Below are positions 1 through 6,749 of a DNA stretch of 6,796 nt, in pieces; positions within the stretch are counted from its first letter, which is position 1, and every line of letters starts with the position of its first letter. The notes under the pieces were generated by a model that did not search any database, was not told where the DNA came from, and saw nothing but the letters and a program-made list of their open reading frames with translations. Origin of the DNA: Lachnospiraceae bacterium. GTDB taxonomy: Bacteria; Bacillota; Clostridia; Lachnospirales; Lachnospiraceae. The stretch lies in assembly GCA_017964055.1 (NCBI GenBank), contig JAGCSS010000240.1, forward strand, positions 1 through 6,796, given 5' to 3'. A program made the position numbers and the translations under genes.

Positions 1-2
1 AG

Positions 3-1127
3 ATCGAGCTTCCCGAACCCGAAGGCGGCAGTGATGGAGAAAAGATCACCGACACTTCCACGGTGGATTCCGTTCTTGATGATATCCTGAATACAGGAGA
101 GTTCCTCAGTGAAGCCGATCTTGAGATGAGCGGCACCGATCAGCCCGATCAGGGCGCAGACGGAGAAAGTGAGAGTTTCGCAGGTCCCGATATTGATTCC
201 CTGCTCGATAATATCGACAGCGGAGATCTTGAAAAGACCATTGAATCTCTTGATCCAGACGCTCAGGAAAAGAAGTCTAAGAAAAAGAAGCAAAAAGATA
301 AAAAGAGCCTGTTCGAGCGGCTGTTTGCCAATGTCGTGGAGGAGCTCACTCCCGAGCAGATAGAGGCACAGAAAGCCAAAGAAGAGGCCGCGGCCAAGAA
401 AAAAATAGAGGACGCCGAGAAAAAGAAAGAACAGAAGGCGCTCTCGAAAGAAGAAAAAGAAAAGGCCAAAGCCGAAGCCAAGGCTGCCAAGGAAGAAGAA
501 GCCAAGAAAAAGGCAGAGGAAAAGAAGCGCAAAGCCGAAGAAGCCAAGGCCAAAGCCCAGAAAAAGAAAGAAGAAAAGCTCGCGCTCGAGTCTCTCGAGG
601 TAAACGAGGGCAGGATAAACAGGGCAGGAGCTTCGATACTCTTCGTTATTTTCGCTGTATTTGCGATATTTATCATCCTGGGCACCAATATTTACTACTA
701 CAATCTCAGTATCAAGAACGCGCAGACGGAATTCGACCGCCAGCATTACAACGAGGCGTATTACGAGGTTTACGGCCTGCGCATCAAGGACAAGGATATT
801 GAGCTCTACGATAAGATCATGACTGTAATGTACGTTAACATTCAGCTTTCGTCTTATCAGAACTACATGAAGAGCAATAACCGTGAAAAAGCGCTGGATT
901 CATTGCTCAAAGGCCTGTTGAGGTACGATAAGTACCTGGAGCTGGCAACTTTACTTGACATCGAGGACGATTTAAATTATGTTAAAAGCGGTATTCTCGA
1001 AGCACTCTCGACCGAGTTCCAGATGAGTGAAGCGGATGCCTATGACATGATGAAATACGTGGATAATGTGGATTACAGCGCATATATCTACGAGCTTCTC
1101 GGAGATTATGAGGTAGATTATCAGTGA
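3..1127 (+). CDS. Single-pass membrane protein with acidic N-terminus and Lys/Glu/Ala-rich charged region (5' end off window)
   Basis: The function is unknown. The frame is open from the left edge. The first in-window start codon (GTG at 63) has no Shine-Dalgarno sequence, and the 20 codons before it continue the same acidic composition, so the true start is probably upstream. Numbered from that GTG, residues 1-66 are acidic, with two related motifs (VDSVLDDI and IDSLLDNI). Residues 68-175 are a Lys/Glu/Ala-rich, probably helical or coiled-coil, segment containing a short hydrophobic patch (SLFERLFANVVEEL, 82-95). Residues 188-208 form one strong transmembrane helix. Residues 209-354 form a Tyr-rich, mostly helical C-terminal domain. 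With basic residues before the helix, the charged part should be cytoplasmic and the C-terminal domain outside. The gene overlaps hisH by 4 nt (GTGA), suggesting translational coupling. From memory, similar proteins occur beside hisH in Lachnospiraceae. TolA-like or FtsH-anchor-like roles cannot be supported from sequence. Confidence 0.85.
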   Translation: MELPEPEGGSDGEKITDTSTVDSVLDDILNTGEFLSEADLEMSGTDQPDQGADGESESFAGPDIDSLLDNIDSGDLEKTIESLDPDAQEKKSKKKKQKDKKSLFERLFANVVEELTPEQIEAQKAKEEAAAKKKIEDAEKKKEQKALSKEEKEKAKAEAKAAKEEEAKKKAEEKKRKAEEAKAKAQKKKEEKLALESLEVNEGRINRAGASILFVIFAVFAIFIILGTNIYYYNLSIKNAQTEFDRQHYNEAYYEVYGLRIKDKDIELYDKIMTVMYVNIQLSSYQNYMKSNNREKALDSLLKGLLRYDKYLELATLLDIEDDLNYVKSGILEALSTEFQMSEADAYDMMKYVDNVDYSAYIYELLGDYEVDYQ

Positions 1128-1759
1128 GTAAAGTTGCGGTTATTGATTATGATGCAGGCAATACATTAAGTGTAATAAAGGCTCTGGAGTTCCTTGGGAT
1201 GGATGTGGAGCTCACTCGCGACGCGGATAAGCTGCGCCGCTGTGAGAGGATCATCTTCCCGGGAGTCGGAGCCTATTTTGATGCGATGCAGAAGCTTAAA
1301 GAGTACAACCTCACGGATACTGTCCGCGAACTGGCTCTTTCGGACACGCCGTTCCTCGGCATTTGTCTGGGCATGCAGCTGCTGTTTGATTCGAGTGAGG
1401 AAAATATCGGCTCCGACGTCACTGACGGCGAAATAGACGGTCTGAAGCTCTTACGAGGCAATATCAGGCTTTTTAAGGGCATAGAGCCCCGCAAGATACC
1501 TCATATGGGCTGGAACTCGATCAATGTCGTTAAAAGCGATTCCAGGCTGTTTAAAGGCCTTCCCGAGTCGCCGTACGTATATTTCGTCCATTCATACTAT
1601 CTGAACGCAAAGGACCGCGGCGATGTTCTCGCGACCGCGGATTACGGCATCACATTTGACTGCGCGATCGAGCGCGGGAATCTGTTCGGATGTCAGTTCC
1701 ACCCCGAAAAAAGCGGTGATGTGGGGCTTGATATCCTGAAGAATTTCTGTGAGGTTTGA
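1124..1759 (+). CDS. hisH: Imidazole glycerol phosphate synthase, glutamine amidotransferase subunit HisH
   Basis: HisH hydrolyses glutamine and passes ammonia through a tunnel to HisF, which makes imidazole glycerol phosphate and AICAR in histidine biosynthesis; it acts in the cytoplasm. The 211-residue length is normal for this class I glutamine amidotransferase. Visible signatures are the N-terminal IDYDAGN (7-13), the PGVG oxyanion-strand motif (46-49), the nucleophile elbow GICLGMQLL with catalytic Cys81, PHMGWN (126-131), and FHPEKSG with His193 and Glu195 completing the triad. The start is GTG at 1124, overlapping the upstream stop; GAGG at 1110-1113 is a suitable ribosome binding site 10 nt away. 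The family more often reads DYGxGN or DYDxGN at the N-terminus, and this copy is unremarkable. hisF follows directly, so the two subunits are made from one message in similar amounts. Confidence 0.97.
   Translation: MSKVAVIDYDAGNTLSVIKALEFLGMDVELTRDADKLRRCERIIFPGVGAYFDAMQKLKEYNLTDTVRELALSDTPFLGICLGMQLLFDSSEENIGSDVTDGEIDGLKLLRGNIRLFKGIEPRKIPHMGWNSINVVKSDSRLFKGLPESPYVYFVHSYYLNAKDRGDVLATADYGITFDCAIERGNLFGCQFHPEKSGDVGLDILKNFCEV
1751..1754 (+). promoter_or_regulatory. Ribosome binding site fixing the hisF start
   Basis: GAGG lies 7 nt before the ATG at 1762, inside the last codons of hisH. It supports ATG 1762 rather than the in-frame TTG at 1756, which is only 1 nt away and lies within the hisH stop region. 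The ATG start also gives the canonical HisF N-terminus, with Asp11 in its standard position. Confidence 0.8.
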
Positions 1760-1761
1760 TT

Positions 1762-2529
1762 ATGTTTACTAAGAGGATCATTCCCTGCCTCGACGTTAAG
1801 GACGGCAGGGTAGTTAAAGGGACACAGTTTCTGAATCTGCGCGATGCGGGCGATCCGGTCGAGGTTGCGGCCGAGTACGGACGTGCAGGCGCCGATGAGC
1901 TCGTATTTCTCGATATTACCGCATCGAGCGATCACAGAGACACCACTATAGATATGGTCAGGCGCGTTGCCGAGCAGGTTTTCATACCGTTCACTGTCGG
2001 CGGAGGCATCAGGAGCGCCGAGGATTTCAGGAGCATATTGCGCGCGGGTGCCGATAAATGCGCCGTTAATTCCGCCGCCATCGATAATCCGTCTGTCATT
2101 CACGAGGCCGCTTCAAAGTTCGGCAGCCAGTGCGTTGTCCTTGCGATCGACGCTAAGCGCAGGACCGACACCGATTCACTTGCATGGACCATATATAAGC
2201 ACGGCGGGCGCATAGATATGGGCATTGACGCCGTAGAATGGGCCAAGAAAGGCGTTTCGCTCGGCGCAGGCGAAATACTTCTGACCAGTATGGATGCGGA
2301 CGGTACAAAGGCCGGATATGACCTCGAGCTGACACGCGCGATCGCCGACGCCGTCAATGTCCCGGTTATCGCTTCGGGCGGTGCGGGTACCATGGACCAC
2401 TTTTACGAGGCTTTGACCGTCGGAGGCGCCGAAGCGGCGCTTGCAGCCAGCCTGTTCCATTTTAAGGAGATCGGGATACCCGAGCTTAAGGCATACCTTC
2501 AGAGCAAGGGTGTGCCCATGAGACTGTAA
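1762..2529 (+). CDS. hisF: Imidazole glycerol phosphate synthase, cyclase subunit HisF
   Basis: HisF is the cyclase/lyase half of imidazole glycerol phosphate synthase. It uses ammonia from HisH to convert PRFAR into imidazole glycerol phosphate (towards histidine) and AICAR (towards purines). The protein is 255 residues when started at ATG 1762, the usual length for this (beta/alpha)8 barrel. Both catalytic aspartates fall at the canonical positions: Asp11 in [14 protein letters not shown] and Asp130 in VLAIDAKR. Phosphate-binding loops are visible as TVGGGIR (78-84) and ASGGAG (204-209), and [11 protein letters not shown] (173-183) is another conserved barrel strand and loop. No damage is apparent. 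It begins 2 nt after hisH. No other his genes are in view downstream, where queA follows after 22 nt, so the rest of the pathway is either upstream of the window or elsewhere in the genome. Confidence 0.98.
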   Translation: MFTKRIIPCLDVKDGRVVKGTQFLNLRDAGDPVEVAAEYGRAGADELVFLDITASSDHRDTTIDMVRRVAEQVFIPFTVGGGIRSAEDFRSILRAGADKCAVNSAAIDNPSVIHEAASKFGSQCVVLAIDAKRRTDTDSLAWTIYKHGGRIDMGIDAVEWAKKGVSLGAGEILLTSMDADGTKAGYDLELTRAIADAVNVPVIASGGAGTMDHFYEALTVGGAEAALAASLFHFKEIGIPELKAYLQSKGVPMRL

Positions 2530-2551
2530 TATTTTTGAAAAGAGTAAAGAA

Positions 2552-3631
2552 ATGCCGCAGTTATTAAAAAGTGATTTTAATTATTATCTTCCCGAGGAGC
2601 TGATCGCGCAGGATCCGCTGGAAAACAGGTCGTCCTCGAGACTTATGATACTTGACAGGACAACCGGTGAGATAAGGCACTCGCATTTTGCCGAGATCAT
2701 CGATTATCTCAATCCCGGTGACTGCCTGGTGATCAACAATACAAAGGTTATACCCGCAAGGCTCATAGGCGAGAGAGTAGTCGATGATGAGCCGTTAAAA
2801 CCCGGTTTCGCTCGTCCCAAGGAGGGCGCCGCTGTCGAAGTACTTCTCCTGAAACGTCTTTCCGCAGACGACTGGGAGGCAATCGTGCGTCCCGGCAAAA
2901 AGCTGAGAGTCGGAGCGCGCGTCAAATTCGGAAACGGTGAGCTGTACGGCAGGATCACCGAAGTTAAGGACGACGGCAATCGTGTCGTTCATTTCGAGTA
3001 TAAGGGCATCTTCGAGGAGATCCTGGACAGCCTCGGACAGATGCCGCTGCCGCCTTATATTACCCACGAGTTAAAGGATAAGAACCGTTATCAGACCGTA
3101 TATGCGAAGCATGAGGGTTCCGCAGCGGCGCCTACCGCAGGCCTCCATTTCACAAAGGAACTGCTTGAGGATATCCGTAAAAAGGGCATCGTGATCGCCG
3201 AAGTCACACTGCACGTGGGCTTAGGCACATTCCGCCCCGTCAAAGAGGAAAATGTGCTCGATCATCATATGCACAGTGAGTTTTACGAGGTCCTGCCCGA
3301 AGAGGCGGAGAAAATAAATAACGCTAAGAAAAACGGCAACCGTGTGATCTGCGTCGGTACCACCAGCTGCAGGACGATCGAGTCCGCTGCCGATGAAGAG
3401 GGTATCGTTCACGCAGGATGCGCCGATACCGAGATATTTATCTATCCCGGATACAGGTTTAAGGTCCTTGATAATCTTATCACCAATTTCCATCTGCCCG
3501 AATCGACGCTGATCATGCTTGTCAGCGCTCTGGCCGGAAGGGAGCATGTGTTAAATGCGTACAATGAGGCTGTCAAAGAGAGATACAGATTCTTCTCGTT
3601 CGGCGATGCAATGTTCATCACCGATCTGTAG
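2552..3631 (+). CDS. queA: S-adenosylmethionine:tRNA ribosyltransferase-isomerase QueA
   Basis: QueA transfers and isomerises the ribose of S-adenosylmethionine onto 7-aminomethyl-7-deazaguanine (preQ1) already placed at the wobble base of tRNAs with GUN anticodons. The product is epoxyqueuosine, the penultimate step to queuosine. The protein is 359 residues; the family is usually about 340-355. Family signatures run throughout: [17 protein letters not shown] (7-23), [13 protein letters not shown] (59-71), [10 protein letters not shown] (161-170), [14 protein letters not shown] (188-201), [10 protein letters not shown] (221-230), TTSCRTIES (270-278), [16 protein letters not shown] (311-326) and [11 protein letters not shown] (346-356). 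A short extra segment at about 77-91 ([15 protein letters not shown]) precedes the conserved VEVLLLKR strand. The ATG at 2552 gives the standard N-terminus; only a weak purine-rich ribosome site (AAAGAG, about 2538-2544) precedes it. tgt, a frequent neighbour of queA, is not in view. The substrate tRNAs include tRNA-Tyr, a likely partner of the T-box leader at the right end. Confidence 0.98.
   Translation: MPQLLKSDFNYYLPEELIAQDPLENRSSSRLMILDRTTGEIRHSHFAEIIDYLNPGDCLVINNTKVIPARLIGERVVDDEPLKPGFARPKEGAAVEVLLLKRLSADDWEAIVRPGKKLRVGARVKFGNGELYGRITEVKDDGNRVVHFEYKGIFEEILDSLGQMPLPPYITHELKDKNRYQTVYAKHEGSAAAPTAGLHFTKELLEDIRKKGIVIAEVTLHVGLGTFRPVKEENVLDHHMHSEFYEVLPEEAEKINNAKKNGNRVICVGTTSCRTIESAADEEGIVHAGCADTEIFIYPGYRFKVLDNLITNFHLPESTLIMLVSALAGREHVLNAYNEAVKERYRFFSFGDAMFITDL
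3536..3544 (+). promoter_or_regulatory. Candidate ribosome binding site for the alternative upstream start of the SpoIID-like gene
   Basis: GGAAGGGAG lies 10 nt before the ATG at 3555, the longest possible start of the SpoIID-like gene. It may be fortuitous, because the same bases encode the Ala-Gly-Arg-Glu stretch of QueA. The shorter starts (ATG 3606, TTG 3645) lack a comparable site. If this site is used, the gene overlaps queA by 77 nt. Confidence 0.35.
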
Positions 3632-5222
3632 GTCTGTTCGCATTTTGGCGGCCGTAATTGCCCTGATCATCGGCGTTTCGGCATTCGACAGCATTAGAAT
3701 ACATGCGGGTTCCGCCCGTGATATACGTGTCGGGCTCACATCGCTTTACGGAAAAAAAGATATAATCACGATCTATAACGATCTGCTTGCGGTGGGATAC
3801 TGTAAAGACAATTCCTTTACAGTATCCGAAACACTGCGATCTGCTTCCGGGTTCTCGTTTGAGCCCGATCGAAATGACTGGTACATCGGTTCCACAGTCT
3901 ACAATTCCTACAAAAACGCTTCTTTCATCTGCTCTGAGATAAAAAACGCGGGATATACCGCATTGCCCTGTATGTATGGAAACAGGCAATGGAAGATCCA
4001 TGTGTTGATCCCAGCGGATTCCTTAGCTTCGTTTAATCTGTCGGATTACGGCAGCGAGTTTAAAGACATGACACTGTTGAGGTCAGGTCCGAAAAGTCTG
4101 ATACATGCGGAGTCTTCGGATTATGGGTTCCTGATCGACGGTACTGTCGACGGCTATCCACAGTTTAAGGCTGTAAATTCAAGAGGAGAGCAGGTGCCTG
4201 TATCCTTGGGCACTCGCAAATACCGCGGCAGGATCGAGCTCGTGCGCGAATCGGACAAGCTGACCGCTGTAAATGTTGTCGGTATTGAGGCTTATCTGCT
4301 GGGTGTCATCACATGTGAGATGGGCGCTTCGAAGCCCGCGGAAGCTTTAAAAGCACAGGCTATATGCTCCAGGAGCTATGCCGCGGCAAAAGCCGGATTT
4401 GACGCTGATTCAAAAACATCCGAGCCCTATAAGATGAACGATACCGACGCATCTCAGGTTTACAAGGGCGTAAATGCCGAAACCGATGCATCTTACGATG
4501 CTGTCAGATCGACTATCGGACAGGTGATCCGCAACAAAAGCGGCAATATCGTTGAAGCATTCTATTTCTCGACAGACGGAGGCGCGACAGATTCAATATC
4601 CGATATCTGGGGCTATGCCGATCCCGTATATGAATCCGTTTTCGACCCTTACGAGACCGATCCCGAGGTCGGTCCGTGGATAGAAGAATATACTTTGACC
4701 GAACTCTCAAAAAACCTTAAGGACAGCGGCCACGATGTCGGTGACATAACGGATCTCAGCGTAACGGTCACCACAGCCGGCGGACGCGCCTACAGTGTCC
4801 TCATACGAGGAACAAACGGAAAAACAACCGTTTCAGGCAATACGCTGCGTGAAATACTCGGACTTCCCTCGACCAAGTTCCGCATAATCACAGCAGACAG
4901 CGACTTAAATACTGTGTATGCGATCGACGCAAACGGCTACACGAATCCTGTTATTCCCGGCGAAAGTTATGTCATTTCCGATAATTCACCCGTTAGTATA
5001 CTTGAAACATCCACGGAACAGTATATACTTTTAGGTAACCAAACTCTGTTTAACATTCCCGATACACTGCCTCCCGCCGGTTCCGTTTACATAATCGGCA
5101 TGGGAAAGGGTCACGGAGTCGGGATGTCTCAGTCCGGTGCTGCAGGTATGGCGCGTCAGGGCTTTGACCACACAGAGATAATCAATTACTTTTATCACAA
5201 TATCACGATAGGCAAATACTGA
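3606..5222 (+). CDS. Exported SpoIID/LytB-domain protein (peptidoglycan lytic or amidase-enhancer family)
   Basis: SpoIID proteins are glycan-cleaving lytic transglycosylases, and LytB relatives stimulate wall amidases; this protein should act on peptidoglycan outside the membrane. Numbered from ATG 3606 (538 residues), residues 12-26 form a hydrophobic signal or anchor segment after a short basic region, with a possible cleavage site after VSA. Residues about 45-140 include a segment (WYIGS...WKIHV, about 92-133) faintly resembling a SPOR glycan-binding domain. The SpoIID core runs from about 205 to 345: [15 protein letters not shown] with Glu238 at the SpoIID catalytic position, [20 protein letters not shown], and FSTDGGAT (321-328). 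The C-terminal signature [13 protein letters not shown] is at 500-512. The start is uncertain: 3606 overlaps queA by 26 nt and gives a compact signal peptide but has no ribosome site, while 3555 has one but overlaps by 77 nt. It shares one base with the L,D-transpeptidase gene. It is not in a sporulation cluster here, so a vegetative LytB-like role fits better than SpoIID itself. Confidence 0.9.
   Translation: MQCSSPICRSVRILAAVIALIIGVSAFDSIRIHAGSARDIRVGLTSLYGKKDIITIYNDLLAVGYCKDNSFTVSETLRSASGFSFEPDRNDWYIGSTVYNSYKNASFICSEIKNAGYTALPCMYGNRQWKIHVLIPADSLASFNLSDYGSEFKDMTLLRSGPKSLIHAESSDYGFLIDGTVDGYPQFKAVNSRGEQVPVSLGTRKYRGRIELVRESDKLTAVNVVGIEAYLLGVITCEMGASKPAEALKAQAICSRSYAAAKAGFDADSKTSEPYKMNDTDASQVYKGVNAETDASYDAVRSTIGQVIRNKSGNIVEAFYFSTDGGATDSISDIWGYADPVYESVFDPYETDPEVGPWIEEYTLTELSKNLKDSGHDVGDITDLSVTVTTAGGRAYSVLIRGTNGKTTVSGNTLREILGLPSTKFRIITADSDLNTVYAIDANGYTNPVIPGESYVISDNSPVSILETSTEQYILLGNQTLFNIPDTLPPAGSVYIIGMGKGHGVGMSQSGAAGMARQGFDHTEIINYFYHNITIGKY
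3795..3827. repeat. Perfect 13-bp inverted repeat within the SpoIID-like gene
   Basis: GGATACTGTAAAG (3795-3807) and its exact reverse complement CTTTACAGTATCC (3815-3827) flank a 7-nt spacer, ACAATTC. In RNA this would form a 13-bp hairpin about 160-190 nt after the queA stop codon. No T-run follows, so it is not an intrinsic terminator. It encodes part of the weakly conserved region after the signal peptide. Its role is unknown; an mRNA processing or stability element, or a protein-binding dyad, are possibilities only. Confidence 0.85.
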
Positions 5223-6454
5223 TGAAGCTGAAGATTCTGGCGATGCTCTGCGCGATAAGTCTGGTGCTTTCCGGCTGCGCGGGCCTTTCAAAAAAGGATT
5301 ATTCGGCCATGGTACCCGGTCCGGGCCATGGTTCGGTCAGTATTGCCCATGATCAGACAGTGGCTGTTGACGTGATTTCATCTTTAAAGGAACCGGACAC
5401 TGCCTTAGTCGATGCCGATCCCGTTACGGATGTATCGGAACCTGCGGGAGATGCGGACGTCGGAAACGAAGAGTATATAAACGATATAGCGGACGTCCAG
5501 ACTTCGGATGATAACGATGGTGCATTGACAGACGATACGGATATACCCGGTGACAGTCAGCCGGACTCTGCAGATACATCCGCCGATCCCGAGACTTCGG
5601 ATACCTCGTCAGATGCTGAAAATACTGCGTCGGATGAGCCCATACCTACGCCGAAACCCGACAGCGTTGATAATGATTCCAATAAAAAGGACCGCATTTC
5701 CAATACCTACAAAAACGCCAAAGACGACGCAACCGACCCTTACGGCTATCGTTCCACGGATTCACTGGCGTCGATCTACAGCGACAATTTCGACATAATC
5801 GCGCCGACTTCGAACATGACATTTGCCGAGCTCGTCGGCGACAACGGCATATATAACCTGCCTTCGGGTTTCCCAGAGCCCGAGACCTATAAGATCATCG
5901 TCGATAAGTATTACCAGGTGATCATGGTATTTTCAAAGGACGAAAACGGAGATTATACCGTGCCTGTCAGATACATGCTTTGTTCCACCGGCACATCGTC
6001 CTCACCGACCAGATCGGGCACATTCCACTTAAAGAGCTACCGCGTCAGATTCGGACTGTTTGCGAATACTGATGTTTACGGGCAGTACTGGAGCCAGATC
6101 GACGGCAGGATGTATTTTCATTCTATACTTTATTCCAAAAGAGACGCAGCTTCGTATACAGGATCGTTCAACAACCTCGGCAGGAGAGCGTCGCACGGCT
6201 GCATCAGGCTGACTGTTCCCGACGCGCGCTGGATATGGTATAACGCCGCGCCCGGAACTACCGTTATCGTCCGCGACGGCTCATCTAAGGACGAGACCAC
6301 GGCGGCAATCAAAAAGATGCTGACACTGGACAATATGCCCGATGAACGTCCTGCATCGCTTACCGGAAACGATATTCCGTATACCGACAACTGGACGATC
6401 GACGAAGTCCCGCATGATGTCGACTTTATCCAGGGCTCACAAAATAATAGTTAA
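5222..6454 (+). CDS. Lipoprotein L,D-transpeptidase (YkuD domain)
   Basis: L,D-transpeptidases make 3-3 peptidoglycan crosslinks or attach partners to meso-diaminopimelate, using a catalytic cysteine; they resist most penicillins. The protein is 410 residues. A lipoprotein signal is clear: basic MKLK, a hydrophobic core, then the lipobox LSGC with lipidated Cys19. Residues about 44-155 are a low-complexity Asp/Ser/Thr/Pro-rich linker, probably an extended spacer from membrane to wall. The YkuD domain spans about 221-352, beginning at YKIIVDKYYQVIMVF, with His300 in MYFHSILY and the catalytic motif SHGCIRL (324-330), nucleophile Cys327 and Arg329. All expected catalytic residues are present. 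A tail of about 55 residues follows. The ATG at 5222 overlaps the preceding TGA by one base (TGATG), with only a weak ribosome site, so reinitiation after the SpoIID-like gene is likely. The pairing suggests coordinated glycan cleavage and crosslinking; the acceptor and physiological role are unknown. Confidence 0.95.
   Translation: MKLKILAMLCAISLVLSGCAGLSKKDYSAMVPGPGHGSVSIAHDQTVAVDVISSLKEPDTALVDADPVTDVSEPAGDADVGNEEYINDIADVQTSDDNDGALTDDTDIPGDSQPDSADTSADPETSDTSSDAENTASDEPIPTPKPDSVDNDSNKKDRISNTYKNAKDDATDPYGYRSTDSLASIYSDNFDIIAPTSNMTFAELVGDNGIYNLPSGFPEPETYKIIVDKYYQVIMVFSKDENGDYTVPVRYMLCSTGTSSSPTRSGTFHLKSYRVRFGLFANTDVYGQYWSQIDGRMYFHSILYSKRDAASYTGSFNNLGRRASHGCIRLTVPDARWIWYNAAPGTTVIVRDGSSKDETTAAIKKMLTLDNMPDERPASLTGNDIPYTDNWTIDEVPHDVDFIQGSQNNS
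5307..5331. repeat. Imperfect hairpin with CCATGG arms in the lipoprotein gene
   Basis: CCATGG at 5307-5312 and again at 5326-5331 (self-complementary) enclose TACCCGG and TCCGGG. They can fold into a stem with 6 outer pairs, a two-base bulge and CCC/GGG pairs. It lies in codons just after the lipobox (AMVPGPGHG). It may simply reflect Gly/Pro codon usage. Confidence 0.35.
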
Positions 6455-6462
6455 AAAAGTTC

Positions 6463-6491
6463 TTGACATGGTATTTTCATTGTGCTAACAT
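6463..6491 (+). promoter_or_regulatory. Sigma-A-type promoter driving the T-box leader
   Basis: The -35 box is a consensus TTGACA (6463-6468). A 17-bp spacer leads to TAACAT (6486-6491), which matches TATAAT at four of six positions. TG at 6483-6484 adds an extended -10 element. Transcription would start near 6497-6500, about 20 nt before the base of T-box stem I. The -35 box lies only 8 nt after the stop codon of the L,D-transpeptidase gene. Confidence 0.88.
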
Positions 6492-6710
6492 TCACTTCAA
6501 CAAAATAAAGTATTAAAGGCTGTGACGAAGACGGTCGTAAGGAGATCTTCACAGAGAGCCGGTGGTTGGTGAAAACCGGCAGATCGAACTACATGTACCC
6601 ATCACTTCCGAGCCGGAGGTCCGAAAGAGAATTCGGTAGGCGCCTCCCGTGTATGCTACGTCAGTGCACAGGGCTTGATTGAGCCTGCAGAGGGCTCCCG
6701 AAAGGGAGAA

Positions 6711-6749
6711 TTTGAGTGGTACCGCGGATATGATTTTATTCGTCTCAAA
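6711..6749 (+). promoter_or_regulatory. T-box antiterminator
   Basis: TTTGAG (6711-6716) pairs with CTCAAA (6744-6749), and GCGGA (6724-6728) pairs with TTCGT (6739-6743) using G-U pairs. The seven-base bulge TGGTACC (6717-6723) between them is the part that pairs with the tRNA acceptor end. CTCAAA is also the 5' arm of the terminator, so the two folds exclude each other. Confidence 0.9.

Noticed and set aside
63..65. GTG as the true start of the first gene
   Set aside because: There is no ribosome site before it, and the frame stays open with the same acidic composition to the left edge, so the gene most likely begins off the window.
263..688. Antisense open frame of 141 codons opposite the charged region
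   Set aside because: It is the complement of Lys/Glu/Ala codons, giving a Ser/Phe/Ala-only product with no domain pattern. It is an artefact of the purine-rich sense strand.
1756..1758. TTG as the hisF start
   Set aside because: It sits in the hisH stop region, only 1 nt from GAGG. The ATG at 1762 has proper spacing and puts Asp11 and Asp130 at canonical positions.
3221..3547. Antisense open frame of 108 codons within queA
   Set aside because: It lies wholly opposite conserved QueA motifs, has no recognisable domain, and is a shadow frame.
3795..3827. Intrinsic terminator after queA
   Set aside because: The hairpin is strong, but it lies inside an intact coding frame and is followed by CGAAACACT, not a T-run.
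6594..6596. UGU (Cys) as the T-box specifier
   Set aside because: Its register is 2 nt too far from GAA, and the TGGT bulge requires a tRNA with A73, whereas bacterial tRNA-Cys has U73.
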